Shown here: one piece after another, positions 32,470 through 42,009 of the stretch
Layout: each line of letters starts with the position of its first letter
Position numbering within the stretch: position 1 is the first letter of the stretch
DNA from: Fictibacillus fluitans
GTDB lineage: Bacteria; Bacillota; Bacilli; Bacillales; Fictibacillaceae
NCBI RefSeq assembly: GCF_030418125.1
Contig: NZ_JAUHTR010000008.1
Coordinates: forward strand, 183,027 to 247,026
Length of the DNA stretch: 64,000 nucleotides
Direction of reading: 5' to 3'
Translations under genes and position numbers: made by a program
The notes under the pieces: model-generated
What the model saw: only the letters and a program-made list of their open reading frames with translations
Databases searched by the model: none
What the model was told of the DNA's origin: nothing

Positions 32470-33249
32470 CTAGCTGCGATTCAAAAACTCTGTAACCACC
32501 TGCCTGTATCTTTCCGGTTCCTCCACGCTCGGTGCATGTCCCGAATGCTCAAACTCCACAAACCTGGCATTTGGTATAAGGTTCGCAACCTCTCTGCCAT
32601 CCTTTGGCGGATTTAGCCCATCGTACCTTCCGCTGATCACCAATGTTTCCGCTGTGATTCTGTCCAGAAGAGGACGGAAGTCAAAGTTCTCCAGTGCTTT
32701 TTGTGCCGCTATCTGCTGTTCCGGAGTAAGAACAGGGACATCAACATCCACCCGCTGAGACCATTCACCGACCATCTCTGGTTTATGAAAAATGTATTTG
32801 GAGAGAGCATACATTTGCTCTTCTTCCGTAAGACCCTTTAGTTCATCCGCATGTTCCTCCTGAAGCCTTACCGTTGATGAGGTTTTCCCAAAAGCTTTCG
32901 CAACAACCAGGATCAGTTGCTTTACCCGTTCTGGACTGAATACAGCCACTCCCTGTGCGATATAGCTCCCCATGGACGCACCCAGCAGACTGGTTTTCTC
33001 AATGTTCAGGTGATCCATGAATGCAATCACATCCTGCACATGATCCTCAAGCGTATAATGAGGCACTTTCTCCGACCTTCCATGTCCCCTCGAATCAAGA
33101 GCGATGACCCAGTACGATTTCTTTAACTCATTGATCTCGTTCTCGAACATATGATGGTCTCCTCCGAGCCCGTGCAGCAGGATAAACGGTTCACCGCTGC
33201 CGTACTCTTCGTAACACAGTTGTACTCCGTTTACGTTTACCTCTGGCAT
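32470..33249 (-). CDS. Alpha/beta fold hydrolase
   Basis: 259 residues. The oxyanion region is ILLHGLGGDHHMFENE, the nucleophile elbow is LLGASMGSYIAQG (Ser in GxSxG form GASMG), the acid is in SGRYDGLNPP and the catalytic His is in FEHSGHAPSVEEPE. It resembles 3-oxoadipate enol-lactonase-like and carboxylesterase-like hydrolases. Substrate unknown. GGAGG precedes ATG by 8 bases. Confidence 0.85.
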   Translation of the reverse strand: MPEVNVNGVQLCYEEYGSGEPFILLHGLGGDHHMFENEINELKKSYWVIALDSRGHGRSEKVPHYTLEDHVQDVIAFMDHLNIEKTSLLGASMGSYIAQGVAVFSPERVKQLILVVAKAFGKTSSTVRLQEEHADELKGLTEEEQMYALSKYIFHKPEMVGEWSQRVDVDVPVLTPEQQIAAQKALENFDFRPLLDRITAETLVISGRYDGLNPPKDGREVANLIPNARFVEFEHSGHAPSVEEPERYRQVVTEFLNRS

Positions 33250-33316
33250 TTCCCTTCCTCCTCCATTTTCCGCCTCCCCTCCTATTATAAATTGTTATCC
33301 TTTCATATGTTAACTG

Positions 33317-34564
33317 TTATAGCGTCACTTGCTGCTCCACATCCATTCGAAACAGCTGAATATATAACATGATACTGATGATCGAAAAACCAAGGATCAG
33401 GCTGAATATCCCTATCGACGGAAGCCAGGTGGAAAGAAAAACGGTAATGGGTGCAAGAAATTTGCCGATGGTGTTCTGCAGGCTGTCAGCTGCCATGTAT
33501 TGCCCCCTTGCATGTCCCGGGGCATAGCGGCTGATAAAGCTTTGCGTTACGGGTGAGCGGACCATTTCCCCAAAGGTAAAAATGATGGTGATCAAAAATA
33601 AATACCAGATGTTGCTGTTTACCCCGACGAAGAACGTTCCTGCACCTGCCAGCAGAGAGGAAAGAATAAACACATTTCGCTCCTTCCAATGCTGGAACCA
33701 TTTCGTCACAGGCAGGATGAATAGTACAAACAGCAGCCCATTAAATCCAACCAGCCAGCCGAAGATTTCCTTGCTGCTCAGCGTAACGGAGTTTGCTTTC
33801 CAGTTGAATAAGGTCTGTGCGGGAACATGGTTCATAACATACACTGGCAGGTACAAATCAAGCTGCATGATCGGGATGAGGGCAAAAATGCCGGCGACGA
33901 TATAAACCATAAATACTTTATCCCGAAAAATGATGCCATACCCCTGCCATTGTTCCTTAAAAACGTTCAGGACAGACTTAGCTTCACGTTCTCCGTTTAA
34001 AGAGGCAGGAAGTGTTTCATGAATCAAACGGTAAATGGCGATAAAATACAAAAGCAAAATGGCGGTGCATGCCCACAACAGTTCCTGCCGGTAATGAAAG
34101 AAGAAAATGGCTCCAAGCGCCGGTCCCAGGACTGCTCCCACATTGTTTGAAGTAGAAAAAGTGGCAAACACCTGCCGGAGGTGCTTTTCCGGTACAAGAT
34201 CAGCAACCATGGCAGAACTGGCAGGACGGTAGATTGCCCCTCCAATTCCGATGCCGATAAACGATACATAATCGATCCAATAAGATGGTGACAGCGCAAA
34301 ACAGGCGAACAATACCATTTGAAGCAAGGTCCCGAGCAGCATGACCGGCCGCCGTCCAAGACGGTCAGCCAATGCTCCGCCGAGCAGGCTTCCCAGCATA
34401 CTGAAGACAGGCGGAACGGCCATTAACAGACCTGCCATGTGGTACCCCAAAGCTTCCCCAAAGTACACAGTGATGAACGGAAAATACATCCAAAACAGCA
34501 GATTGAACAGCCCTTCACCGATTAACCTTACTTTCAGGTTCATATCCCAACTAAACTTTCCCAT
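33317..34564 (-). CDS. MFS transporter (multidrug efflux-like)
   Basis: 415 residues, 12 helices. Motif A GGALADRLGRRPVMLLG lies between helices 2 and 3. It resembles the DHA1/MdtH-YfkF-like group by motif. A long extracellular loop (about 235-255, NHVPAQTLFNWKANSV) separates helices 7 and 8. Substrate unknown. GAGGGG lies 5 bases before ATG. A structured leader at 34748-34788 lies about 180 bases upstream. Confidence 0.83.
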   Translation of the reverse strand: MGKFSWDMNLKVRLIGEGLFNLLFWMYFPFITVYFGEALGYHMAGLLMAVPPVFSMLGSLLGGALADRLGRRPVMLLGTLLQMVLFACFALSPSYWIDYVSFIGIGIGGAIYRPASSAMVADLVPEKHLRQVFATFSTSNNVGAVLGPALGAIFFFHYRQELLWACTAILLLYFIAIYRLIHETLPASLNGEREAKSVLNVFKEQWQGYGIIFRDKVFMVYIVAGIFALIPIMQLDLYLPVYVMNHVPAQTLFNWKANSVTLSSKEIFGWLVGFNGLLFVLFILPVTKWFQHWKERNVFILSSLLAGAGTFFVGVNSNIWYLFLITIIFTFGEMVRSPVTQSFISRYAPGHARGQYMAADSLQNTIGKFLAPITVFLSTWLPSIGIFSLILGFSIISIMLYIQLFRMDVEQQVTL

Positions 34565-34747
34565 AGCTACCCCTCTTTTTCTATACAGTTGTCATGCATG
34601 CGTTTCCCGGCCGGGTATAGTTACTATAGAGCAATTTTTCAAAAAGAAATAGACTTATAATTTCAAATGATTTATACTATTAATATGAAAGCCAAGGGTA
34701 TGACCCTGCAGTTTAAATGTTACATAAAACGAACATGTGTTCTTTCG

Positions 34748-34788
34748 GCATAAAACCACGCTCATTGGAGGGTGCTTTTTTTATGCCT
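34748..34788 (-). promoter_or_regulatory. Long imperfect hairpin of unknown role
   Basis: GGCATAAAA and TTTTATGCC form a 9-bp outer stem. Inside it CAC/GTG and CTC/GAG pair around an attg loop, with a 2-nt bulge. It lies between the terminator of the SNF2 gene and the start of the MFS gene, both on the minus strand, so it would be in the MFS leader or be a second 3' hairpin of the SNF2 transcript. It matches no riboswitch class I recognise. Confidence 0.45.
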
Positions 34789-34791
34789 GAA

Positions 34792-34835
34792 AAAGCCCGA
34801 AAAAGTGGTTGTACTTCCACCTTTCGGGCTTTTTG
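34792..34835 (-). terminator. Terminator after the SNF2 helicase gene
   Basis: AAAGCCCGAAA pairs with TTTCGGGCTTT, and an inner GTGG/CCAC stem extends it, with T-runs on both strands. It starts one base past the helicase stop. Confidence 0.85.
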
Positions 34836-37800
34836 TCAGATCATCAATAGGTCCCTTATATCTTCTTCAGTCAGTGAAGATGATGGTTTCTCACCAATCA
34901 GCTCCTCGATCAGGTTTTTCTTTTTATCCTGCAATTCATTCATTTTTTCTTCGATTGTTCCTCTGGCAACAAGCTTTATCACCTGCACAGCTTGAGTCTG
35001 CCCCATCCGGTGGGCACGATCGGCCGCTTGTTCTTCCACCGCCGGATTCCACCAGAGATCATAAAGGATGACCGTATCTGCACCTGTCAGGTTAAGGCCG
35101 GTCCCTCCCGCTTTTAGGGAAACAAGAAACATGTCCCGCTCTCCTGCATTGAACCGGTTGCACAGTTCCACCCGTGTCATGGACGGGACCTGCCCGTCCA
35201 GATAGAAAAAGGAGAGGCCCCGGGTATCCAGCTCCCTGCCGATCAAATCAAGCATTTTAGTAAATTGGGAGAAGATCAGCACCCGTCTCCCAGACGCTCT
35301 CGCTTCCTCTACGATCTGCAGCAGCTGATTGAATTTTGCGGATGACTCTTTGTATCCATCCACAAACAATGCCGGATGGCAGCATATTTGGCGCAGCCGG
35401 GTAAGGCCGGCTAGGATCTTGATTTTATTCTTTCGGAAGGTATCCTTATCCAGATGCCTCAGTGTTTCATGGCGTAGCTTGGCCAGGTATGCGGCATACA
35501 GCCTTTTTTGCTCGGGAAGCAATTCGGAAGCCGCGCTCGATTCCACTTTTTCAGGCAGCTCGGCAAGAACATCCTCTTTGACCCTTCTCAGCAGAAACGG
35601 TGAAATCCGGCGGGCCATCTTCTTTCTCGTGAGGTGGCTGAAATCCTTTAGTCCGCCGAGAAGCTCTGGAAAAATCACATGAAAGATCGACCATACGTCC
35701 TCAATGGAATTTTCAATTGGCGTACCTGTCAGGGCAAACCGGAAGTCCGCATTAATTTTCTTAACAGCCCGTGCCGTCTGGGTAACCGGATTCTTAAAGT
35801 ACTGCGCTTCATCAAAAAACACGGCATGAAAGTCTTGCTTTTCATACCATCCGATATCCTTTCGCAGCAGCGGATACGAAGTAATGATGACATCCTTCCC
35901 ATCCGCACTTTTTTGGATCCGGCTTCGCTCCTGCTGACTGCCGTCCACAACTGCCACCTGAAGCTCTGGGGCAAACGTCCGGCATTCGCTGAGCCAGTTG
36001 TAGGTTAAAGAAGACGGACAGACGATGAGTGACGGCTTCTTCGTTTTCCGGATCTTTGGCAATTCTGAAACGATGAACGCCAAACTTTGGATCGTCTTTC
36101 CCAGCCCCATATCATCAGCAAGGATACCGCCGAACCCAAAGCCGGCCAGTGTTTTCATCCATTGGTAGCCCTGTTTTTGATAATCCCTCAGAACGCTTTC
36201 CCAGCCTTCCGGCAAATCGAATGGCTCCCGTTCCGGATTCTTCAGATGATGGAGATAATCACTGAACGACTTTTCCATGGCAAAAGCCGAGTCGTCTGCG
36301 GCATCCAGCAGCTGCAGCCCTTTTATCACCGGCACTTCAAACCCTTTTTCAAAATCCTTCTTCTGTTCGGGAACAGCATGTAAAAACCGCTGGATCTCTT
36401 CATATTCTCTTGTCTCCAGAGAAAGAAGGGCTCCGTTTTTGAGCCGGTAATATTTTCGCTTTTCTTCAAGTGCCCAAAGAATCTCGCTGATTTCTTTTTG
36501 CGGAATACCGTCAATATCAAACTTGAATTCCAGCCAGTTCGTCCGCTCCTTTTTATGCTTCACCCTTATCTGTGGAGGCGGATTTTTACGGATGATGCGG
36601 TTTCGTACAGACGTCGTCGCATAGATCTGGACAAACGTTTGCAGGCGCGGCATCTCATGATATAGAAATTCATACTCCAGTTCTTCGTTATGCAAGAAAT
36701 AGCCGCCGTCGGTTTTGGCAAACTGACTTTCTTCCATTATCCCAAGGATACGGTTTTCCTTCTCAATATCACGGATAATGGTTGAATGCTCCCTTTGATG
36801 CTGTTCTTCCAGCGGATTGATGATGACATGGTCATAATGAAACTCCACTCCCGCCAGAAGACGGTTTTTGACACGGTCCAAATAAAGCTTTGCCGTCAAC
36901 GGGGTTTTGGCGAACTGTTTGGCCAGAGCATCCGACATCTTCACTTCCCCCAGCCTCTTCAAGCCGGGCACCACTTTTTCCAAGAACATGGCCATCTGCT
37001 GTTTGGGAATAGGAATGATTTCTGTGGCAGATGCCTCCATCATACGCTTGAGTTCTGACAGGCGCAGGCCATCCTCTTCGCTTAATGAGAACAGCTTTCC
37101 ATGCGACAAAACGAGTCCGTAGGCACCCAGCACAACCATCTGTTTTAATCCCTGAATCTTCAGCTGATACCTGTTGCCTCCTGCCTCCGAGAAAACAAAC
37201 GATAACGATAACGGTTCGTTCACCGTCTTAATTCCTTCAAACGTGGTATACCCGTGCTGCAGCTGAACAGATGGCGCTTTTGTTAGCAGCTCCTGAAGCT
37301 TCTCCCAGGAAGACGGAGGGATTACAAGCGAATCCGGGTAAAGTTCCTTTCTGGATGACCCCATGCTTTCCATGTATACCTGTTCATCCTGCATGACATG
37401 GATCAGCTGCTCAATGACGTCATTTGTTTCTTTTACAAAACAGTGGAGATGGGGATCGAAGGTAAAGGAAAGTGAAAGGGGGCTTGGAACACCCTTCTCC
37501 CATTCCTTCAGGACCTCACGAATGTTTTTTACCGGGTAAGACCCAACCTTGATCTCCACTTCCATCAAATACTGGTCATGAGCTATCCTAACCGGCCTGC
37601 AGGTAAAGGATGCCTCCTGAACTTCTCTTTTTTCAAAATATAGCTGGTGGCCGCTTGAGACCTTTCTCTGATTCTGAAACAACTTCAAAAAGTCATCCGT
37701 CAGCCTCTCGTTGTCTCCACGCTTTTGGCGATCAGCAACGGTCAGCAGAACGGCTGCAACATGCTGGCATTCTTTTTGAAAGGAAGCAAGCTTCGGGCAG

Positions 37801-38003
37801 GAACAGGTGGTGCGAAAGTTATCTTCGCCTTCCTTTTCGATCTTCACATGAAAATCTTCCGTACCGATTACTGTGGCTTCGCAAACATCCGGTTCAAAAC
37901 GGATAATATCTACTTTCCGATTACGATAAAAAGAGTCTCCCTTTCTAAAGGAGACCGCCCCGCACCGCTCTTTGATAATGAATGAGTTCACTTTGATATT
38001 CAC
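34836..38003 (-). CDS. SNF2-family DEAD/DEAH-like helicase with SWIM zinc finger
   Basis: 1055 residues. The SWIM zinc-binding motif lies near the N terminus (CSCPKLASF ... CQH, about 67-83), a SNF2-associated bacterial region follows (about 150-560), and the two RecA-like lobes come last. Motif I is DDMGLGKTIQSLAFI, motif II FDEAQ, motif III ALTGTPIEN, then LIFSQFTKML, SLKAGGTGLNLT and DRAHRMGQ. It is an ATP-dependent DNA translocase of the HepA/YwqA type, role in DNA repair or transcription remodelling unresolved. GTG 38003 is chosen because AAAGGAG lies 10 bases upstream. The ATG 23 codons earlier has no such site. Confidence 0.9.
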   Translation of the reverse strand: MNIKVNSFIIKERCGAVSFRKGDSFYRNRKVDIIRFEPDVCEATVIGTEDFHVKIEKEGEDNFRTTCSCPKLASFQKECQHVAAVLLTVADRQKRGDNERLTDDFLKLFQNQRKVSSGHQLYFEKREVQEASFTCRPVRIAHDQYLMEVEIKVGSYPVKNIREVLKEWEKGVPSPLSLSFTFDPHLHCFVKETNDVIEQLIHVMQDEQVYMESMGSSRKELYPDSLVIPPSSWEKLQELLTKAPSVQLQHGYTTFEGIKTVNEPLSLSFVFSEAGGNRYQLKIQGLKQMVVLGAYGLVLSHGKLFSLSEEDGLRLSELKRMMEASATEIIPIPKQQMAMFLEKVVPGLKRLGEVKMSDALAKQFAKTPLTAKLYLDRVKNRLLAGVEFHYDHVIINPLEEQHQREHSTIIRDIEKENRILGIMEESQFAKTDGGYFLHNEELEYEFLYHEMPRLQTFVQIYATTSVRNRIIRKNPPPQIRVKHKKERTNWLEFKFDIDGIPQKEISEILWALEEKRKYYRLKNGALLSLETREYEEIQRFLHAVPEQKKDFEKGFEVPVIKGLQLLDAADDSAFAMEKSFSDYLHHLKNPEREPFDLPEGWESVLRDYQKQGYQWMKTLAGFGFGGILADDMGLGKTIQSLAFIVSELPKIRKTKKPSLIVCPSSLTYNWLSECRTFAPELQVAVVDGSQQERSRIQKSADGKDVIITSYPLLRKDIGWYEKQDFHAVFFDEAQYFKNPVTQTARAVKKINADFRFALTGTPIENSIEDVWSIFHVIFPELLGGLKDFSHLTRKKMARRISPFLLRRVKEDVLAELPEKVESSAASELLPEQKRLYAAYLAKLRHETLRHLDKDTFRKNKIKILAGLTRLRQICCHPALFVDGYKESSAKFNQLLQIVEEARASGRRVLIFSQFTKMLDLIGRELDTRGLSFFYLDGQVPSMTRVELCNRFNAGERDMFLVSLKAGGTGLNLTGADTVILYDLWWNPAVEEQAADRAHRMGQTQAVQVIKLVARGTIEEKMNELQDKKKNLIEELIGEKPSSSLTEEDIRDLLMI

Positions 38004-38088
38004 TTGGCATTGGCTCCTTTCCTCAGGGAGAATCTTCTGTTCTTCTTTTATCATAGTAAAAATTTCGTCCATATGCGAGCAGCAGGTG

Positions 38089-39315
38089 TTAGATCGCTGT
38101 CGTGTTTCTCTTGGTTCCTTTAAAAAGTATCCCTTTTTTCATTAGAATATTCAATCTCTCTGAGCAAACAAACAGAGCAACAATCAGTATGGCGATGAAA
38201 TAAGGAAAGATTCCTATGGTGCTGCGGGCCGCCAGCAAGCCGAGCAAAGGAGGAATGAATGTGCTTCCCGTATAAGCCAGTGCCATCTGATAGCCGATGA
38301 TCGCCTGGGAATGTTCCTTGCCGAACCGGACGGGTGTTTCATGAATCATGCATGGAAAAATCGGCGCAAACCCCATGCCAATGAGAATAAAGCCGGTTAA
38401 CAGAAATAAGGATGGAAGCGGCAGAAAGACCAGCACGGCTCCGAACAGGGAGATCACCAGACCTGAACGGATCAGCGCCATATTGCTTAACTTAAATGTG
38501 ACAAAACCGGTAATCAGCCGTCCCGCTGTAATTCCCCCATAATAAAGAGAAACCCACTGCGCGGCCACTCCTGCCGGCAGGTCCTTCACTGCCACGAGAA
38601 AGCTACTTCCCCACAGGCCCGCAGCCGCTTCCGCGCCGCAATACAGCAAAAAGGAGAGCATCGCCAGCTTTACCCCTTTGATGCGCAAGGGATTTTCCTT
38701 TTTCAGCGGTTCATCCGATTCCCTCGTGGAAGCTGGTACTTCCTTTGTTTCGTCAGTTCCTGTCCCGCCGGCCTTTTTCCATAAAGGAAGGGTTAAAAAA
38801 AGAACAACGACAAGCGCAAACTGGATGATAGCGATCGTCAGATAACCGTTTCTCCATGATTGCTGGTTAGAGATAAACTGCGACATAATGATTGGACCGA
38901 GCGTCGCCCCCACACCCCAAAAACAATGGAGCCAGCTCATATGATGTGCTTTATAGTGCGTAGCAACGTAATTGTTGAGTCCGGCATCCACCGCTCCCGC
39001 CCCAAGACCGAGCGGAATAGCAAAGATGAATAACCAAACAAGCGACGGGGCGAAATAAAAACCGAGCAGTGCCACAGCCGTCATCAACACACTGACAAAG
39101 GTAACCTTGCCTGTTCCGAAACGGCCAATGACTTTTCCGCTCGCCAGGCTTGAAATTATGGTACCGCCCGCCATTGACATGGACAGCAAACCAGCCGTGT
39201 CCAGGGAAACGCCGTAATCCTTTTGCATGACAGGCCAGGCCGCACCCAGCAGTGAATCGGGAAGACCTAAACTGATAAACGCGAGATAAATAATAACCAG
39301 GAAAAATGTTGCCAT
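38089..39315 (-). CDS. MFS transporter (sugar-type) paired with a ROK regulator
   Basis: 408 residues with 12 helices. The N-terminal FISLGLPDSLLGAAWPVM and motif A-like GKVIGRFGTGKVTF are typical of the FucP/BSC6-like sugar MFS group. A charged central loop (TDETKEVPASTRESDEPLKKE) joins the halves. It starts 13 bases after the ROK gene, with AAAGGAGG before ATG, so the two are one operon. Uptake or efflux of a sugar controlled by the ROK protein is inferred. Confidence 0.82.
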   Translation of the reverse strand: MATFFLVIIYLAFISLGLPDSLLGAAWPVMQKDYGVSLDTAGLLSMSMAGGTIISSLASGKVIGRFGTGKVTFVSVLMTAVALLGFYFAPSLVWLFIFAIPLGLGAGAVDAGLNNYVATHYKAHHMSWLHCFWGVGATLGPIIMSQFISNQQSWRNGYLTIAIIQFALVVVLFLTLPLWKKAGGTGTDETKEVPASTRESDEPLKKENPLRIKGVKLAMLSFLLYCGAEAAAGLWGSSFLVAVKDLPAGVAAQWVSLYYGGITAGRLITGFVTFKLSNMALIRSGLVISLFGAVLVFLPLPSLFLLTGFILIGMGFAPIFPCMIHETPVRFGKEHSQAIIGYQMALAYTGSTFIPPLLGLLAARSTIGIFPYFIAILIVALFVCSERLNILMKKGILFKGTKRNTTAI

Positions 39316-39328
39316 GTGGTGCCTCCTT

Positions 39329-40348
39329 TTATGTATGGGTGTTACCCGCAGATGCTGCAGAAATCATGAGTTTCAGCCCCAGGTTTTTCAGTCCATTCAG
39401 ATAATCCTGCTTCCAATCACATAGGGCCAGCTCTGGCAGGTGCTCCCCCGGGATATAACGGGAGCTTCTTTTTTGAATATCACGAACCTCGGATGATGTC
39501 ATTTCCTCCTGACTGAACAAAATCCTTTGTGGATTAAGAATAGCCGTAAATGAGGCAATCAGCCGGCTGATAGCGTCAATTCGCTGTTCCTCGTTCTGGA
39601 GAGCCTGAAGAAAGTTCTGATGTTCGTATTGCGGAACAAACGATACCTCCCCTGTGAAAAACGTACTGCCTCTGACCACATCACCGTTGATCAGGATCCC
39701 TGAACCGGGTCCATTTTGGCCGAAGCATACATACACAAGTGATGGATTATCTATCATCTTTTTTGTGGTGGAGTATCCAAGCACAGCTGCGTTCATGTCA
39801 TTCTCCACCACAACCGGTATGGAAAAGCGCTCTTCATAGTACCCTTGGACATCCCTATTTTGAAACTGTGGATATTCCGGAATATAAATGATATGCCCCT
39901 GGTTGACAGCCCCGGGAACACCGATGGACAACGCACTTATTTTAGGGTGCTTTTGAATGAGTCCATCAAGCAAACGAGTAAATGCCTCCATTGATGTTTC
40001 GGAAAGTACACTGGACACCGCCCCCTGCTCCTTCACTTCACCAAGACAATTAAAAATGGTATAAACTGTTTCGGTTTTCTCCAAAAAAACGGCCAGCCCA
40101 AGCATGTGCTCGGGATTATACCGGTAACGATGGGCTCTTCTTCCGCCGCTGGAAAGGTCCAGACCCATGGTTATGACTTCGCCGTCTTTTTCCATTTGTG
40201 AAAGAAATTTGCTTGCAGTCGGAAAGCTGATGCCCAGCTTCTCGCTGAGTTCCGCTTTGGTTGCAGTTCCCATGTCGAGGAGTGCCTTGCGGATTCCGAG
40301 CAGGATGGCTTTTTTCTTTGATTCTGGAGTGGTAATTAGGGGTTCCAT
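39329..40348 (-). CDS. ROK family transcriptional regulator
   Basis: 339 residues. A winged HTH (about 18-75, LLDMGTATKAELSEKLGISFPTASKFLSQMEKDG) precedes a ROK sugar-kinase-like domain with LSIGVPGAVNQ, VENDMNAAVLGY and the modified Gly-rich GQNGPGSGILINGDVVRGS. The usual ROK zinc cysteine cluster (CxCGxxGC) is absent. Such proteins sense sugars and repress neighbouring sugar genes. It forms an operon with the downstream MFS gene. GndA lies upstream on the same strand with a terminator between them. Confidence 0.83.
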   Translation of the reverse strand: MEPLITTPESKKKAILLGIRKALLDMGTATKAELSEKLGISFPTASKFLSQMEKDGEVITMGLDLSSGGRRAHRYRYNPEHMLGLAVFLEKTETVYTIFNCLGEVKEQGAVSSVLSETSMEAFTRLLDGLIQKHPKISALSIGVPGAVNQGHIIYIPEYPQFQNRDVQGYYEERFSIPVVVENDMNAAVLGYSTTKKMIDNPSLVYVCFGQNGPGSGILINGDVVRGSTFFTGEVSFVPQYEHQNFLQALQNEEQRIDAISRLIASFTAILNPQRILFSQEEMTSSEVRDIQKRSSRYIPGEHLPELALCDWKQDYLNGLKNLGLKLMISAASAGNTHT

Positions 40349-40444
40349 CGCTTCTCCTTCTTTTTCGGCTACTTTTTAAACGTCTTTAATAAGTTCAGTC
40401 TACCATAGCATATTCCATTTTTATCTACAATAAGAAATAAAAAA

Positions 40445-40469
40445 AGGACTGGCGAAAACCCAGTCCTTT
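40445..40469 (-). terminator. Intrinsic terminator after gndA
   Basis: AGGACTGG and CCAGTCCT form an 8-bp stem, followed on the minus strand by a T-run, 12 bases past the gndA stop. Confidence 0.85.
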
Positions 40470-40480
40470 CATTCTGTTTA

Positions 40481-41896
40481 TTACTTTTGCAGCCATTCGG
40501 TATGGAAGATTCCTTCCTTGTCCAAACGCTGATACGTATGAGCACCAAAGTAATCGCGCTGCGCCTGCAAGAGATTGGCTGGCAGCGTTTCTGTGCGGTA
40601 GCTGTCATAATACGCCAATGCACTTGAGAAGGCCGGTACCGGAATTCCGGACTGAATGGCCAGACTGAGTACTTCGCGCAATGCGCCCTGGTAATTTCCC
40701 ACGATATCTTTAAAGTAGGAATCGAGCAGCAAATTGGTAAGACCCGCATCCCGGTCATACGCTTCTTTAATCTTTTGCAGGAACTGGGCACGGATGATGC
40801 AACCTCCACGGAAAATCATCGCGATATTGCCATATTGCAGGTTCCAGTCGAACTCATCTGACGCAGCTCGCATTTGGGCAAACCCTTGTGCATACGAACA
40901 AATCTTGCTCATATATAGTGCTTTGCGGACAGCTTCAACGAGCTCCTCACGGTTTCCTTCAAACGCCTGGCGCTCCGGCCCGGAAAGTACCTTGCTTGCC
41001 TTCACGCGCTCTTCCTTCATGGCAGAGATGAACCGGGAAAATACCGACTCGGTAATAATCGGAAGCGGCACTCCGAGATCCAGGGCACTTTGGCTTGTCC
41101 ATTTCCCTGTTCCCTTCTGGCCGGCTGTATCAAGAATCACATCCACAAGCGGTTTGCCTGTTTCCTCATCCTTCTTCGTGAAGATGTCTGCTGTAATCTC
41201 AATAAGGTAGCTGTCGAGTTCTCCTTTATTCCACTCTGCGAACACTTCATGAAGCTCTTCTGCGCTTAAGCCCAAAACATTTTTCAGAATAAAATAAGCT
41301 TCTGAGATTAATTGCATATCCCCATACTCAATGCCATTGTGCACCATTTTTACATAATGTCCCGCGCCGTTTGGTCCAATATATGTACAACAAGGATCGT
41401 CATTTACTTTGGCAGATATGGCTTTTAATATCGGCTCCACCAATTCGTAAGCCTCTTTTTGTCCGCCGGGCATAATGGAAGGTCCCTTCAGTGCGCCTTC
41501 CTCTCCTCCGGAAACGCCAGTTCCGATAAAGTGAATGCCTGAATCCTCGAGTTCATGATTACGGCGGATCGTATCCTTGAAGAAGGTGTTTCCTCCGTCT
41601 ATTAAAATATCATTCTTGTCGAGGTAAGGCTTTAACGAATCAATGGTTGCATCCGTTGCCGCACCAGCCTTGACCATGAGCAAAATTTTACGCGGTTTTT
41701 CCAGTGCATTAACGAATTCCTCGATGGAAGTCGCACCGAAAAAGTTTTTGCCTTCTGCCTCATTTTTTAAGAATTCTTCCGTTTTTTCATAGGAACGGTT
41801 GAATACCGCAACCGAATAACCCCGGCTTTCAATATTGAGGGCGAGGTTCTTTCCCATGACTGCTAATCCGATTACTCCGATTTGTTGTTTGGCCAT
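40481..41896 (-). CDS. gndA: 6-phosphogluconate dehydrogenase, decarboxylating
   Basis: 471 residues, full length for the family. It oxidatively decarboxylates 6-phosphogluconate to ribulose 5-phosphate in the pentose phosphate pathway. Seen: the Rossmann motif [21 protein letters not shown] with NRSYEKT (NADP-type), [49 protein letters not shown] and C-terminal [10 protein letters not shown]. It matches GndA rather than the shorter NAD-dependent GntZ/YqeC types. ATG 41896 follows AAAGGAT by 9 bases. It has its own promoter and terminator. Confidence 0.95.
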   Translation of the reverse strand: MAKQQIGVIGLAVMGKNLALNIESRGYSVAVFNRSYEKTEEFLKNEAEGKNFFGATSIEEFVNALEKPRKILLMVKAGAATDATIDSLKPYLDKNDILIDGGNTFFKDTIRRNHELEDSGIHFIGTGVSGGEEGALKGPSIMPGGQKEAYELVEPILKAISAKVNDDPCCTYIGPNGAGHYVKMVHNGIEYGDMQLISEAYFILKNVLGLSAEELHEVFAEWNKGELDSYLIEITADIFTKKDEETGKPLVDVILDTAGQKGTGKWTSQSALDLGVPLPIITESVFSRFISAMKEERVKASKVLSGPERQAFEGNREELVEAVRKALYMSKICSYAQGFAQMRAASDEFDWNLQYGNIAMIFRGGCIIRAQFLQKIKEAYDRDAGLTNLLLDSYFKDIVGNYQGALREVLSLAIQSGIPVPAFSSALAYYDSYRTETLPANLLQAQRDYFGAHTYQRLDKEGIFHTEWLQK

Positions 41897-41945
41897 GATC
41901 ACTTATCCTTTCATTGTTGGTTAAGCATGCTTTAGCTTTTGTTTG

Positions 41946-41973
41946 ACTATACCACAATTGCCTTTGAGTTCAA
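41946..41973 (-). promoter_or_regulatory. Sigma-A promoter of gndA
   Basis: On the minus strand TTGAAC, a 16-bp spacer and TATAGT, about 50 bases before the gndA start. Confidence 0.6.
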
Positions 41974-42009
41974 GGTGATTTTTTCTGAAAACACTGAAAA
42001 AACTGTGAT

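Noticed and set aside
34685..34790. Riboswitch in the MFS leader
   Set aside because: I compared it with remembered purine, preQ1, ZTP and guanidine motifs and found none of their conserved cores. Kept only as an unassigned hairpin.
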